Source: Zeus faber
Lineage: Eukaryota; Chordata; Actinopteri; Zeiformes; Zeidae
Direction of reading: 5' to 3'
NCBI GenBank assembly: GCA_960531495.1
Contig: CAUIJY010000075.1
Coordinates: 682,001-746,000, forward strand
DNA length: 64,000 bases
The number at the start of each line of letters is the position of its first letter. Position 1 is the first letter of the stretch. A program made the position numbers and the translations under genes. Shown piece by piece: positions 44,430 to 55,500 of the stretch. The notes beneath the pieces were generated by a model. The model did no database searches. It saw only the letters and a program-made list of their open reading frames with translations, and was not told the DNA's origin.

Positions 44430-46104
44430 AGATAGAAATAGAAATGTAAAAGGACAAATACAATTAGGAGTGTAGACCAGGTCTTTCAATCGCTGTATCT
44501 TTTGGTTACTCTATTCTCAATTCAGAATCAGAAATGGAAAAAATGGGGTATGAGTGGTTTTCAAATTTTGCTTTTTTGGAGATACAAAAATCAAAATTGA
44601 AAAATTATTTTTCCATTTCATGACCAAAGGATGAGTGAAATTTAAAATCAGGTTTGACTTTCATTTTTTTTTTATTTCAATAGGAAAAAATAAAATCACA
44701 ACAACATCATACAACAACATACACACCGATCAGCCACAACATTAGAACCAGTTACAACTATTTAGGACTCCAAAATTCAGTGGTACATTTCTCATGCTGC
44801 TAAATCACCTCCATACAGCAATGTGTATGAACCAGCAAAATGGGATGCTGTGATTGTTCCAGATGTCCCACATGATCGCGACTTTATAAATGTTATCTTT
44901 TACTGTTTATCCTTAAAGTCAGGCACTGCCCGAGGATAACAGATATCATTGCAGAAAATATTCTATTTCAGCAGGCAACCACTTGTACAGCCGGCCCACC
45001 CAAATGACAGAGAGCACATATTGCTTTCATAAGTTAAAAAACAAAAAAACAAAACGCACAGCACAAACACAGTAAATATGAAAAAAAAATCGATAAGCCA
45101 CGAACAACGTGCACACACGATGTAGGTCGCCCGCTGACTGACGCCGACGCGCCAACTACAAATTTCCACGGTCGTATCTTGGAGCAGTCAGTCGTAAGAC
45201 GATGCTAATTTTCGCGACTATCGTATCTTGGATTAGTAAGTAGATGCAGTCATAAGTCGAGGTACCATTGTACCTTCAAATAAAGTCTAAACTGGCAAAA
45301 AACAGTCCGGACTCTCTCAGCACGCTTTGGTGGAGAACCGATCAAGTGAAACTTAGCTAGCGGGTCCGTCTGTCTGTTTGAAAACCGTCTCTCTCTCACA
45401 GTACCGTCTCCCTGCACCAACACACAGTAAACTAAATCTAAATGCTAGTTAACACTCCACTCCAACACACATTTAACTAAAGCTAGATACTGTGCATGTT
45501 AAAAACGGCTTTATAAAATAAAACAAAGTCATTAACTTTTGCATGCATAATCTCTCCGTGTTATATCGTGTTATAACACAAAACTGCTAGCATTTAACAG
45601 CAAAAACGTGTAACAATTGAAAAGTTAACTTTCTAAAACATTTTTTTTTCGTGCACTTACTCTATATCCATTTTATTGCCCCCGTTCTTCTTCTGCTGTT
45701 TCAATATTGGGCACAGTCACGGCATGAGGAGATAGGGTAAATATAGTGTGCTTCTCTCAGACGTTCTCCTCCCGCAATGCGGAAGCTTCTCCAAAAAATT
45801 ACTCCATCCAAATAAATTATTTTAATATATTTTAATAATGCATTCCCAAAATTATTATAACATCATGCTAATGTGATCGTACAAAATATACCATTAAGAT
45901 ATTAAAAAAAACGTCTATAATGACGCATTTTGATAACCAAATTATTATTTATTATTATGAATACGTGGATTATTCTTTGTAAAGAAGAACGATTGGGCAT
46001 TAATTTAATGAGATTAAGTTTATCGCTGTTCGGCATAATTATTAAAATTACTACTATTCATTGTAGGATAAGATAGTAATCTTTATTGATGAGGGCATCA
46101 GACT
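44430..46104. other. AT-rich intergenic or intronic stretch
   Basis: CACACCGATCAGCCACAACATT (first 20: CACACCGATCAGCCACAACA, about 44721-44742) is a piece of a widespread teleost transposon-derived repeat. A CGTATCTTGGA motif recurs at 45173 and 45225. No gene is visible. Confidence 0.45.
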
Positions 46105-46350
46105 CCCTGGACTCCTGCCGAAACGCTGACGGAGGGAGAGCGAGGGGTAACGCAGGTAGCCGAGCTCGCTAATGATCCTTCCCCGTAAACACCCCGTGGA
46201 GGTGATTTAGCTACGTCGCCTTCAGCCGTGCGCCACATTTCCCGGCCCCGCTCCTTGTAAAGCTCTGAGTCTGCCTACCCCCACCACCCGACTCCACTAC
46301 CGCCGCCAAGCTTGCACGTCAATGCCGGGCTTCGTCATCGTCGACAGGTG
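46105..46350 (+). promoter_or_regulatory. CpG-rich block, possible host promoter and first exon
   Basis: In contrast with the AT-rich flank, this block is dense in CG dinucleotides. It ends with an ATG (46323) reading MPGFVIVD and then CGACAG|GTGAAC, a good splice-donor match. That could be a minimal first coding exon. No partner exon is identifiable downstream, where a Gypsy element and satellite begin. Evidence is composition plus one splice motif. Confidence 0.3.
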
Positions 46351-46517
46351 AACCCAACTTGGCCCCTGTAACCCGTGAGATTGTTCCGCCACACACACAC
46401 TTTGTTTATCACCCCTATTATAAAAAAAAAACAACACAACGGGCCGTGTCGGCCAGGGGATGTGTGCAGCGGTGGACTCTGGCCACACAGAAGCAGGATG
46501 GCAAGCTCCCTGCTAAA

Positions 46518-46537
46518 GGGGGGGGGGGGGGGGGGGG
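46518..46537. repeat. Poly(G) run, 20 bases
   Basis: Twenty consecutive G; capable of forming quadruplex structure and prone to sequencing error. Confidence 0.9.
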
Positions 46538-46751
46538 TCAGAAGGACCCTGGATGGCAGGGGAGCTCGGAGGGTGGGGGCAAACGAGCGTCCGCCCGCTG
46601 AACGTTGACAGCCTTTAGCAGCAGAACAACTGCACGGCAGCTCTGCTGGGACACGAGGAGCTGCTGGAGAGCTACTGGAGAGCTGAAGGCTGCGGCATGA
46701 GAGGAATTCATAACACAAGGCGGCTTCAGCTGTGTTGATATGACTTGCATC

Positions 46752-46753
<2 letters not shown>

Positions 46754-46783
<30 letters not shown>
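46754..46783. repeat. (TG)n microsatellite, left of Gypsy
   Basis: A TG run of 15 units. The sequence after it (TTATGTGAATGTGTGTGG) recurs to the right of the Gypsy element near 49420. Confidence 0.9.
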
Positions 46784-46784
<1 letters not shown>

Positions 46785-46923
46785 CGGGACGGTTTGTTAT
46801 GTGAATGTGTGTGGTGGGAGAGGATATACACAGTGCTGTGAGTGCATATGGGTAGTACGTAGTCCTGTTTAAACCACAGTGTATAGGTTAACATGACTGT
46901 GTGTGTATACATACTGGATGTAC

Positions 46924-47301
46924 TGTCACGACCAGAACAGGGAGGAACCCAAACGCACGACACAGGGACACGGGAGGCAGGCAAATAATAAAGTGATGTT
47001 TATTAACCGGGACGGTGGAGCTGGCCGGGGGGACCTGGTCGGGGGGGGATGGAGCAGGGCAGGACAGGGACGATGATGACCAGGAGATGGGGTCCAGGAT
47101 CCGGGTGGAGAGACGGGGAACCAGGCTGGGTGGAGAGTCCTGGTCGACCAGCGGAGACAGACAGGTGAAGGGAAGGCGAGACAACAAGACATAAACTAGG
47201 AACTTGGAACTTGGAACTGGGAACTAGGAACTAGGAAGGGAGCCAATCGCTGACGCGGCTGACGCGGCTGACGCGGCGATGCAACTCGGGGAAAGCTAGT
47301 T
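46924..47301 (-). repeat. Gypsy 3' LTR, truncated
   Basis: Nearly identical to the 5' LTR from GTGACA inward, but lacking its first ~125-150 bases; the join with pol is at ~47302. It carries three CTGACGCGG copies (about 47252-47278) absent from the other LTR, and a 12-base insertion with AATAATAAAGTGA near the AATAAA region. Confidence 0.88.
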
Positions 47302-47790
47302 GCTAACCTCCCGTTAATTAGGGCCTGGAAGACCGCTGGGGCATTTGACAGCCCAAAGGGCATAACAAGGTACTCAAAGTGACCGAGCGGGGTGTTAAAG
47401 GCAGTCTTCCACTCGTCCCCTTTGCGGATGCGGACCAGGTGGTAAGCGTTGCGGAGGTCCAGCTTGGAAAAGTGGGTGGCCCCCTGGATGGGGACGAAGA
47501 CTGAATCCATCAGGGGCAAGGGGTACTTGTCTTTGATCGTGATATCGTTCAGTCCCCTGAAATCGACGCAAGGACGGAGGGTCTTGTCCTTCTCCGCAAC
47601 AAAGAAGAACCCTGCGCCTAGCGGAGAAAACGAGGGACGAGTAATCCTGGCAGCGAGAGAGTCGCGGATGTGAGTCTCCATGGCCTCCTGTTCAGACCGG
47701 GAGACGTTATACAGGCGACTGCAGGGGAGGGGGGCGCCTGGCAGGAGGTTGATTGCGCAGTCATAGGGGCGATGACGTGGTAAGGAGCGG
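47302..47790 (-). pseudogene. pol: Gypsy pol remnant (reverse transcriptase N-terminal part)
   Basis: The minus-strand frame reads [16 protein letters not shown], then [60 protein letters not shown] and [19 protein letters not shown]. These are RT blocks up to the palm; the sequence stops before the YLDD catalytic box and runs straight into LTR. The pre-RT segment is joined directly to the end of gag, so the protease is also gone. Confidence 0.88.
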
Positions 47791-47846
47791 CCGGAGCGTA
47801 GCCCTACCGAGGAGTCGCCCTCTCGTGGCCGGACCGGGCAGGTGGC

Positions 47847-48794
47847 TCAGAGGTGTCCCAGCCGACCGCAATACAGAGAGGCACCGGTCTGTAGGCGGCG
47901 TGCTCGCTCCTCTGGGTAGATCCGGGAGCGACCAAGCTGCATTGGCTCGGCATCGGAGAGAGTCGGGGGACTTGTGCGGCGCCCAAGAGTAGCGGGCGCT
48001 GGAGACTGGGGCGTGGCCGCCCAGGCGGGAGGCACGGACTGGAGGCTCGCCCCCTCCCTCTCGCGATGGCGCTCCCGTAGCCGGTTGTCCAGGCGGATTG
48101 AGGTCTCCACTAGTTGGTCCAGGTCCGTGGGCTCGTCCCGCCGTGCCAGCTCGTCCCGCAACTCGTCGTTCAGGGCACGCTGGAACACGTCCTGCAGGGC
48201 TCCGTCATTCCAGCCGCTTTCCGCGGCTAGAGTCCGGAACTCGACGACGAGGGAGGCGACGCTACGGGAACCCTGGCGGAGGGAGAGGAGTCTTCTGGCG
48301 GCCTCCTTGCCGCAAACTGGGTGGTCGAAGACTCTCCTCATTTCGCGGGTAAACAGATCGTAGGAGAGACTCACGGGACCCCCCTGACTCCAAACCGCGG
48401 AACCCCAGCCGAGAGCCGCCCCTCTCAGGCAGGAGATGAGGAACGCGATGTGGGCACTATCGGAGTCGTACGACGACAGCCGCTGTTGGAAAACCACCGC
48501 GCACTGCACAAGGAAGGCGCGGCAGGTGCCGAAATCGCCGTCGTAAGGCGCTGGAGCCGGAACGTGGGGCTCAGGGGGAACGAGAGAGGCGCTGGGAGCC
48601 CTGGTGGGGGAAGGAGGGCAGGTCGGAGGAGCAGGGGAGGCCACGGGGGCCGGAGGGCCCTGCAGGCTGCTGACGGCCGCAGAGATGGTCCGGAGGTGTT
48701 CCGCGATGTCCCGGAGGACCCGGTCATGTTGCCCAAGCAACACTCCTCTGTCCCGGAGTGCGTGGCGGAGCCCTTCTGTGTCGGCTGGGTCCAT
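47847..48794 (-). CDS. gag: Gypsy Gag, C-terminally truncated
   Basis: The 315-residue Gag starts at MDPADTEGLRHALRDRG just inside the 5' LTR; upstream open codons lie in the LTR and are ignored. It has an N-terminal coiled-coil-like segment (ALRDRGVLLGQHDRVLRDI), a Pro/Ala-rich linker, then the capsid core with FGTCRAFLVQCAVVFQQR, GAALGWGSAVW, YDLFTREMRRVFDHP and LNDELRDELARRDEP. The C-terminus enters a zinc knuckle (LYCGRLGHL) and stops before the last Cys, so the knuckle is incomplete. It would assemble particles in an intact relative; whether it does here is unknown. Confidence 0.85.
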   Translation of the reverse strand: MDPADTEGLRHALRDRGVLLGQHDRVLRDIAEHLRTISAAVSSLQGPPAPVASPAPPTCPPSPTRAPSASLVPPEPHVPAPAPYDGDFGTCRAFLVQCAVVFQQRLSSYDSDSAHIAFLISCLRGAALGWGSAVWSQGGPVSLSYDLFTREMRRVFDHPVCGKEAARRLLSLRQGSRSVASLVVEFRTLAAESGWNDGALQDVFQRALNDELRDELARRDEPTDLDQLVETSIRLDNRLRERHREREGASLQSVPPAWAATPQSPAPATLGRRTSPPTLSDAEPMQLGRSRIYPEERARRLQTGASLYCGRLGHL

Positions 48795-48815
48795 GTTTTC
48801 CTGGCCAGACCGTAC

Positions 48816-49318
48816 TGTCACGACCCGAACAGGGAGGAACCCAAACGCACGACACAGGGACACGGGAGGCAGGCAAGGGATGTTTATTAATCGGGACGGT
48901 GGAGCTGGCCGGGGGGACCTGGTCGGGAGGGGATGGAGCAGGGCAGGGCAGGGACGATGATGACCAGGAGATGGGGTCCAGGATCCGGGTGGAGAGACGG
49001 GGAACCAGGCTGGGTGGAGAGTCCTGGTCGACAAGCGGAGACAGACAGGTGAAGGGAAGGCGAGACAACAAGACATAAACTAGGAACTTTGAACTGGGAA
49101 CTGGGAACTAGGAACTAGGAACTAGGAACTAGGAAGGGAGCCAATCGCGATGCAACTCGGGGAAAGCTAGTTTACGGTCTGGCAAGGAATGGCTAGGAAG
49201 CTGGGGCTAAATACAGTGCGGGTAATTGATCCCAGGTGTGTGCAATTGGGTCTGAGTAGGGAGCTGCAGATGGGGCAAGGGCGGCCTCTAGTGGCGCTGG
49301 GAGGCCGTGGGCCTAACA
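48816..49318 (-). repeat. Gypsy 5' LTR (503 bp)
   Basis: On the minus strand it runs TGTTAGGCCCACGG ... GGTCGTGACA. An AATAAA signal lies at 48888-48883 (minus). Degenerate GGAACT repeats (about 49082-49135) sit in its middle. Immediately after it comes GTACGGTCTGGCCAGGAAAA, the primer-site region, then the gag ATG. Confidence 0.9.
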
Positions 49319-49323
49319 TGTAC
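49319..49323. repeat. Target-site duplication TGTAC
   Basis: Matches TGTAC at 46919-46923 on the other side of the Gypsy element, marking its exact insertion. Confidence 0.85.
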
Positions 49324-49342
49324 GGGTACATTTATTCCTGTG

Positions 49343-49344
<2 letters not shown>

Positions 49345-49381
<37 letters not shown>
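49345..49381. repeat. (TG)n microsatellite, right of Gypsy
   Basis: A TG run followed by TCATGTGAATGTGTGTGG, similar to the left flank at 46754-46840. Confidence 0.9.
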
Positions 49382-49519
49382 ATGTACGCATGTGTGTGTG
49401 GGTGTTGGGAGGATTGGTCATGTGAATGTGTGTGGGGTGGGAGGGGAGAGATGCAAGTGTGTATGGCATTTAATCCATAGGACAAATGATTTTTTAAAAG
49501 TGACTAGTACTCATTTTTT

Positions 49520-52500
49520 TTAAATCTTTCTTTCAATCTTTGTTTCTTTCAATCTTATTTTCAATCTTTCTTTCAATCTTATCATAGAACAATAAACACA
49601 ATGGGGTTGTGCTGATGTTAATGGATCAACCTTTCTTTCGTTCTCCTTTATTTCAATCGTTCTTTCAATCTTTCTTTCAATCTTTCAATCTTTCTTTCAA
49701 TTTTTCTTTCTTTCTTTCAATCTTTCTTTCAATCTTTCTTTCATTCTTTCTTTCAGTCTTTCAATATTTCTTTCAATCTCTCTTTCAATCTATCTTTCAA
49801 TCTTTCTTTCATTCTTTCTTTCAGTCGTTCAATCTTTCTTTCAATCTTTCTTTCAATCTTTCTTTTTTCAATCTTTCTTTCAATCTTTCAATCATTCAAT
49901 CTTTCTTTCATTCTTTCTTTCAATCTTTCTTACTTTTAATCTTTCTCTCTTTCAATATTTCTTTCAATATTTAAATCTTTCTTTAAATCTTTCTTTCAAA
50001 CTTTCAATCTTTCTTTCAATCTTTCTTTCAATCTTTCAATCATTCAATCTTTCTTTCATTCTTTCTTTCAATCTTTCTTACTTTTAATCTTTCTCTCTTT
50101 CAATATTTCTTTCAATATTTAAATCTTTCTTTAAATCTTTCTTTCAAACTTTCAATCTTTCTTTCAATCTTTCTTTCAATCTTTCAATCTTTCAATCGAT
50201 CTTTCATTCTTTCTTTCAATCTTTCAATCTTTCTTTCAATGTTTCTTTCAATCTTTCATTCTTTCTTTCAATCTTTCAATCGTTCTTTCAATCTTTCTTT
50301 TATTCTTTCTTTCAATCTTTCATTTTTTCAATCTTTCTTTCAATCTTTCAATCTTTCTTTCAATCTTTCATTCTTTCTTTCAATCTTTCAATCGTTCTTT
50401 CTTTCAATCTTTCAATCTTTCTTTCATTCTTTCTTTCAATATTTCAATCTTTCAATCTTTCTTTCATTCTTTCTTTAAATCTTTCAATCTTTCTTTCATT
50501 CTTTCTTCCAATCTATCTTACTTTCAATCCATCTTTCTTTCAATATTTCTTCCAATCGTTCAATCTTTCTTTCATTCTTTCTTTCAATCTTTCTTTTGTT
50601 ATTTCTTTCAATCTTTCTTTCAATATTTCTTTCAATCTTTCTTTCTTAAATCTTTCTTTCAATCTTTCTTTCAAACTTTCAATCATTATTTCAATCTTTC
50701 ATTCTTTCCATTTTTCTTGCAATCTTTCTTTCAATTGTTTAATCTTTCAATGTTTCTTTCATTCTTTCTTTCAGTCTTTCAATCTTTTTCTCAATCTTTC
50801 TTTCAATATTTCAATCTTTCAATCTTTCTTTCATTCTTTCTTTAAATCTTTCATTCTTTCTTTCATTCTTTCTTTCAATCTATCTTTCTTTCAATATTTC
50901 TTCCAATCGTTCAATCTTTCTTTCATTATTTCTTTCAATCTTTCTTTTGTTATTTCTTTCAATCTTTCTTTCAATATTTCTTTCAATCTTTCTTTCTTTA
51001 AATCTTTCTTTCAATCTTTCTTTCAAACTTTCAATCTTTATTTCAATCTTTCAATCTTTCAATCTTTCTTTCAATCGTTCTTTAGATCTTTCAATCTTTC
51101 TTTCATTCTTTCTTTCAATCTATAAATCTTTCAATCTTTCTTTAATTCTTTTATTCATTCTTTCTTTCAGTCTTTCAATCTTTCTTTAAATCTTTCTTTC
51201 AATCTTTCTTTCAATCTTTCAATCTTTCAATTTTTCTTTCATTCTTTCTTTCAATCTTTATTACTTTCAATCTTTCTTTCAATCTTTCAATCTTTCATTC
51301 TCTCTTTCTTTCAATATTTCTTTCAATCTTTCAATCTTTCTTTCATTCTTTCTTTCAATCGTTCTTTCATTCTTTCTTTCAATTTTTCATTCTTTCTTTC
51401 AATCTTTCAATCTTTCAATCTTTCTTTCAATCTTTCTTTCTTTCAATCTTTCTTTCAATCTTTCTTTCAATCTTTCTTTTATTCTTTCCTTCAGTCTTTC
51501 AATCTTTCTTTCAATCTTTCTTTTTTTCAATCTTTCTTTCAATCTTTCTTTCATTCTTTCTTTCAATCTTTCTTTCAATCTTTCAATCTTTCTTTCAATA
51601 TTTCTTTCAATCTTTCTTACTTTCAATCTTTCTTTCTTTAAATCGTTCTTTCAATCTTTCTTTCAAACTTTCAATCATTATTTCAATCTTTTAATCTTTC
51701 AATCTTTCTTTCAATCTTTCAATCTTTCTTTCAATATTTCTTTCAATCTTTCTTTCTTTAAATCTTTCTTTCAATCTTTCTTTCAAACATTCAATCTTTC
51801 TTTCAATAAATCTTTCTTTCAATCTTTCTTTCAAACTTTCAATCTTTATTTCAATCTTTCAATCTTTCAATCTTTCTTTCAATCGTTCTTTAGATCTTTC
51901 AATCTTTCTTTCATTCTTTCTTTCAATCTATAAATCTTTCAATCTTTCTTTAATTCTTTTATTCATTCTTTCTTTCAGTCTTTCAATCTTTCTTTAAATC
52001 TTTCTTTCAATCTTTCTTTCAATCTTTCAATCTTTCAATTTTTCTTTCATTCTTTCTTTCAATCTTTATTACTTTCAATCTTTCTTTCAATCTTTCAATC
52101 TTTCATTCTCTCTTTCTTTCAATATTTCTTTCAATCTTTCAATCTTTCTTTCATTCTTTCTTTCAATCGTTCTTTCATTCTTTCTTTCAATTTTTCATTC
52201 TTTCTTTCAATCTTTCAATCTTTCAATCTTTCTTTCAATCTTTCTTTCTTTCAATCTTTCTTTCAATCTTTCTTTCAATCTTTCTTTTATTCTTTCCTTC
52301 AGTCTTTCAATCTTTCTTTCAATCTTTCTTTTTTTCAATCTTTCTTTCAATCTTTCTTTCATTCTTTCTTTCAATCTTTCTTTCAATCTTTCAATCTTTC
52401 TTTCAATATTTCTTTCAATCTTTCTTACTTTCAATCTTTCTTTCTTTAAATCGTTCTTTCAATCTTTCTTTCAAACTTTCAATCATTATTTCAATCTTTT

Positions 52501-55500
52501 AATCTTTCAATCTTTCTTTCAATCTTTCAATCTTTCTTTCAATATTTCTTTCAATCTTTCTTTCTTTAAATCTTTCTTTCAATCTTTCTTTCAAACATTC
52601 AATCTTTCTTTCAATATTTCAATCTTTCAATCTTTCTTTCAATCTTTCTTTCAATCTTTCAATCTTTCTTTCATTCTATCTTTCAATATTTCAATCTTTC
52701 AATCTTTCTTTCATTCTTTCTTTCAATCTTTCAATCTTTTTATCATTCTTTCTTTCAATCTTTCTTACTTTCATTTTTTCTATCTTTCAATATTTCTTCC
52801 AATCTTCCAATCTTTCTTTTATTTCTTTCAATCTTTTTTTCTTTCAATCTTTCTTTCATCTATCTTTCAATCTTTCTTTCATTCTTTCTTTCAATCTTTC
52901 TTTTTTCAATCTTTCTTGCAATCTTTCTTTCAATTGTTTAATCTATCAATCTTTCTTTCATTCTTTCTTTCAGTCTTTCAATCCTTTTTTCAATCTTTCT
53001 TTAAATCTTTCAATCTTTCTTTCATTCTTTCTTTCAATATTTCAATCTTTCAATCTTTCTTTCAATCTTTCAATCTTGCTTTCATTCTTTCTTACTTTCA
53101 ATTTTTCTATCTTTCAATATTTCTTCCAATCGTTCTATCTTTCTTTCATTATTTCTTTCAATCTTTCTTTCTTTCAATCTTTCTTTCCAACTTTCTTTCA
53201 ATCTTTCTTTCATTCTTTCTTTCAATATTTCTTTTTTCAATCTTTCTTGCAATCTTTCTTTCAATTGTTTAATCTTTCATTCTTTCTTTTATTCATTCAT
53301 TCTTTCTTTCAATCGTTCTTTCATTCTTTCTTTCAATCTTTCAATCTTTCTTTAAATATTTCTTTCGATCTTTAATACTTTCAATCTTTTTTCAAACATT
53401 CAATCTTTCTTTCAATATTTCAATCTTTCAATCTTTCAATCTTTCTTTCATTCATTCTTTCAATCTTTCTTACTTTCAATTTTTCTATCTTTCATTATTT
53501 CTTTCAATCTTTCTTTTGTTATTTCTTTCAATCTTTATTTCTTTCAATCTTGCTTTCCATCTTTCTTGCAATCTTTCTTTCAATTGTTTAATCTTTCAAT
53601 GTTTCTTTCATTCTTTCTTTCAGTCTTTCAATCTTTTTTTCAATCTTTCTTTCATTCTTTCTTTCAATCTTTCTGTCCGTCATTCTTTCTTTCAATCTTT
53701 CTTTCAATCTTTCTTTCATTCTTTATTTCAATCTTTGTTTCATTCTTTCTTTCAATCTTTCTTTCAATCTTTCTTTCTTTCTTTAAATCTTTCTTTCAAT
53801 CTTTCTTTCAAACTTTCAATCTTTATTTCAATCTTTCAATCTTTCTATCAATCTTTCTTTCATTATTTTAATCTTTCTTACTTTCAATTTTTCTATCTTT
53901 CATTTTTTCTTTCAATCTTTCTTTTGTTATTTCTTTCAAACTTTATTTCTTTCAATCTTACTTTCCATCTTTCTTGCAATCTTTCTTTCAATTGTTTAAT
54001 CTTTCAATGTTTCTTTCATTCTTTCTTTCAGTCTTTCAATCTTTTTTTCAATCTTTCTTTCATTCTTTCTTTCAATCTTTCTGTCCGTCATTCTTTCTTT
54101 CAGTCTTTCTTTCAATCATTCAATCTTTCAATCTTTCTTTCTTTCAATCTTTCTTTCAATCTTTCTTTCATTCTTTATTTCAATCTTTGTTTCATTCTTT
54201 CTTTCAATCTTTCTATCAATCTTTCTTTCAATATTTCTTTCTTTCTTTAAATCTTTCTTTCAATCTTTCTTTCAAACTTTCAATCTTTATTTCAATCTTT
54301 CAATCTTTCTTTCAATCTTTCTTTCAATCTTTCAATCTTTCTTTCATTCTTTCTTTCAATATTTCAATCTTTCAATATTTCTTTCATTCTTTCTTGCAAT
54401 CTTTCAATCTTTCTTTCATTCTTTCTTTCAATCTTTCTTACTTTCAATCTTTCTTTCAATCTGCCTTTCATTCTTTCTTTCAGTCTTTCAATCTTTCTTT
54501 AAATCTTTCTTTCAATCTTTCTTTCAAACTTTCAATCTTTCTTTCATTCTTTCTTTCAATCTTTCTTTCATTCTTTCTTTCAATCTTTCTGTCCGTCAAT
54601 CTTTCTTTCAATCTTTCTTTCTTTCTTTAAATCTTTCTTTCAATCTTTCTTTCAAACTTTATACTTTATTTCAATCTTTCAATCTTTCTTTCAATCTTTC
54701 TTTCAATCTTTCAATCTTTCTTTCATTCTTTCTTTCAATATTTCAATCTTTCAATATTTCATTCATTCTTTCTTGCAATCTTTCAATCTTTCTTTCATTC
54801 TTTCTTTCAATCTTTCTTACTTTCAATCTTTCTTTCAATCTGCCTTTCATTCTTTCTTTCAGTCTTTCAATCTTTCTTTAAATCTTTCTTTCAATCTTTC
54901 TTTCAAAATTTCAATCTTTATTTCATTCTTTCTTTCAATCTTTCTTTCATTCTTTCTTTCAATCTTTCTTTCATTCTGTCTGTCAATCTTTCTTTCAGTC
55001 TTTCTTTCAGTCATTCAATCTTTCAATCTTTCCTTCAATATTTATTTCTTTCAATCTTTCTTTCATTCTTTCCTTCAGTCGTTCAATCATTCTTTCAATC
55101 TTTCTTTTTTTCAATCTTTCTTTCAATCTTTCTTTCATCCTTTCTTTCAATCTTTCGTTCAATATTTCTTTCAATCTTTCTTACTTTCAATCTTTCTTTG
55201 TTTAAATCTTTCTTTCAAACTTTCTTTCAAACTTTTAATCATTATTTCAATCTTTCATTCTTTCCATCTTTCTTGCAATCTTTCTTTCAATTGTTTAATC
55301 TTTCAATGTTTCTTTCATTCTTTCTTTCAGTCTTTCAATCTTTTTTCAATCTTTCTTTCATTCTTTCTTTCAATCTTTCTGTCCCTCATTCTTTCTTTCA
55401 GTCTTTCTTTCAATTATTCAATCTTTCAATCTTTCTTTCTTTTAATCTTTCTTTCAATCTTTCTTTCAATCTTTCTTTCTTTCTTTAAATCTTTCTTTCA

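Larger units (their letters stand above)
46924..49318 (-). mobile_element. Internally deleted Ty3/Gypsy LTR retrotransposon
   Basis: The element reads on the minus strand: full 5' LTR (49318-48816), gag (48794-47847), a remnant of pol (47790-47302), and a truncated 3' LTR (47301-46924). TGTAC flanks both ends (46919-46923 and 49319-49323), a clean 5-bp target duplication. Two internal deletions remove protease and everything after the early reverse transcriptase, including RNase H and integrase. The copy is non-autonomous. Confidence 0.92.

Noticed and set aside
48321-48890. Plus-strand 189-codon frame opposite Gypsy gag
   Set aside because: Shadow of GC-rich gag; Gag motifs are on the minus strand.
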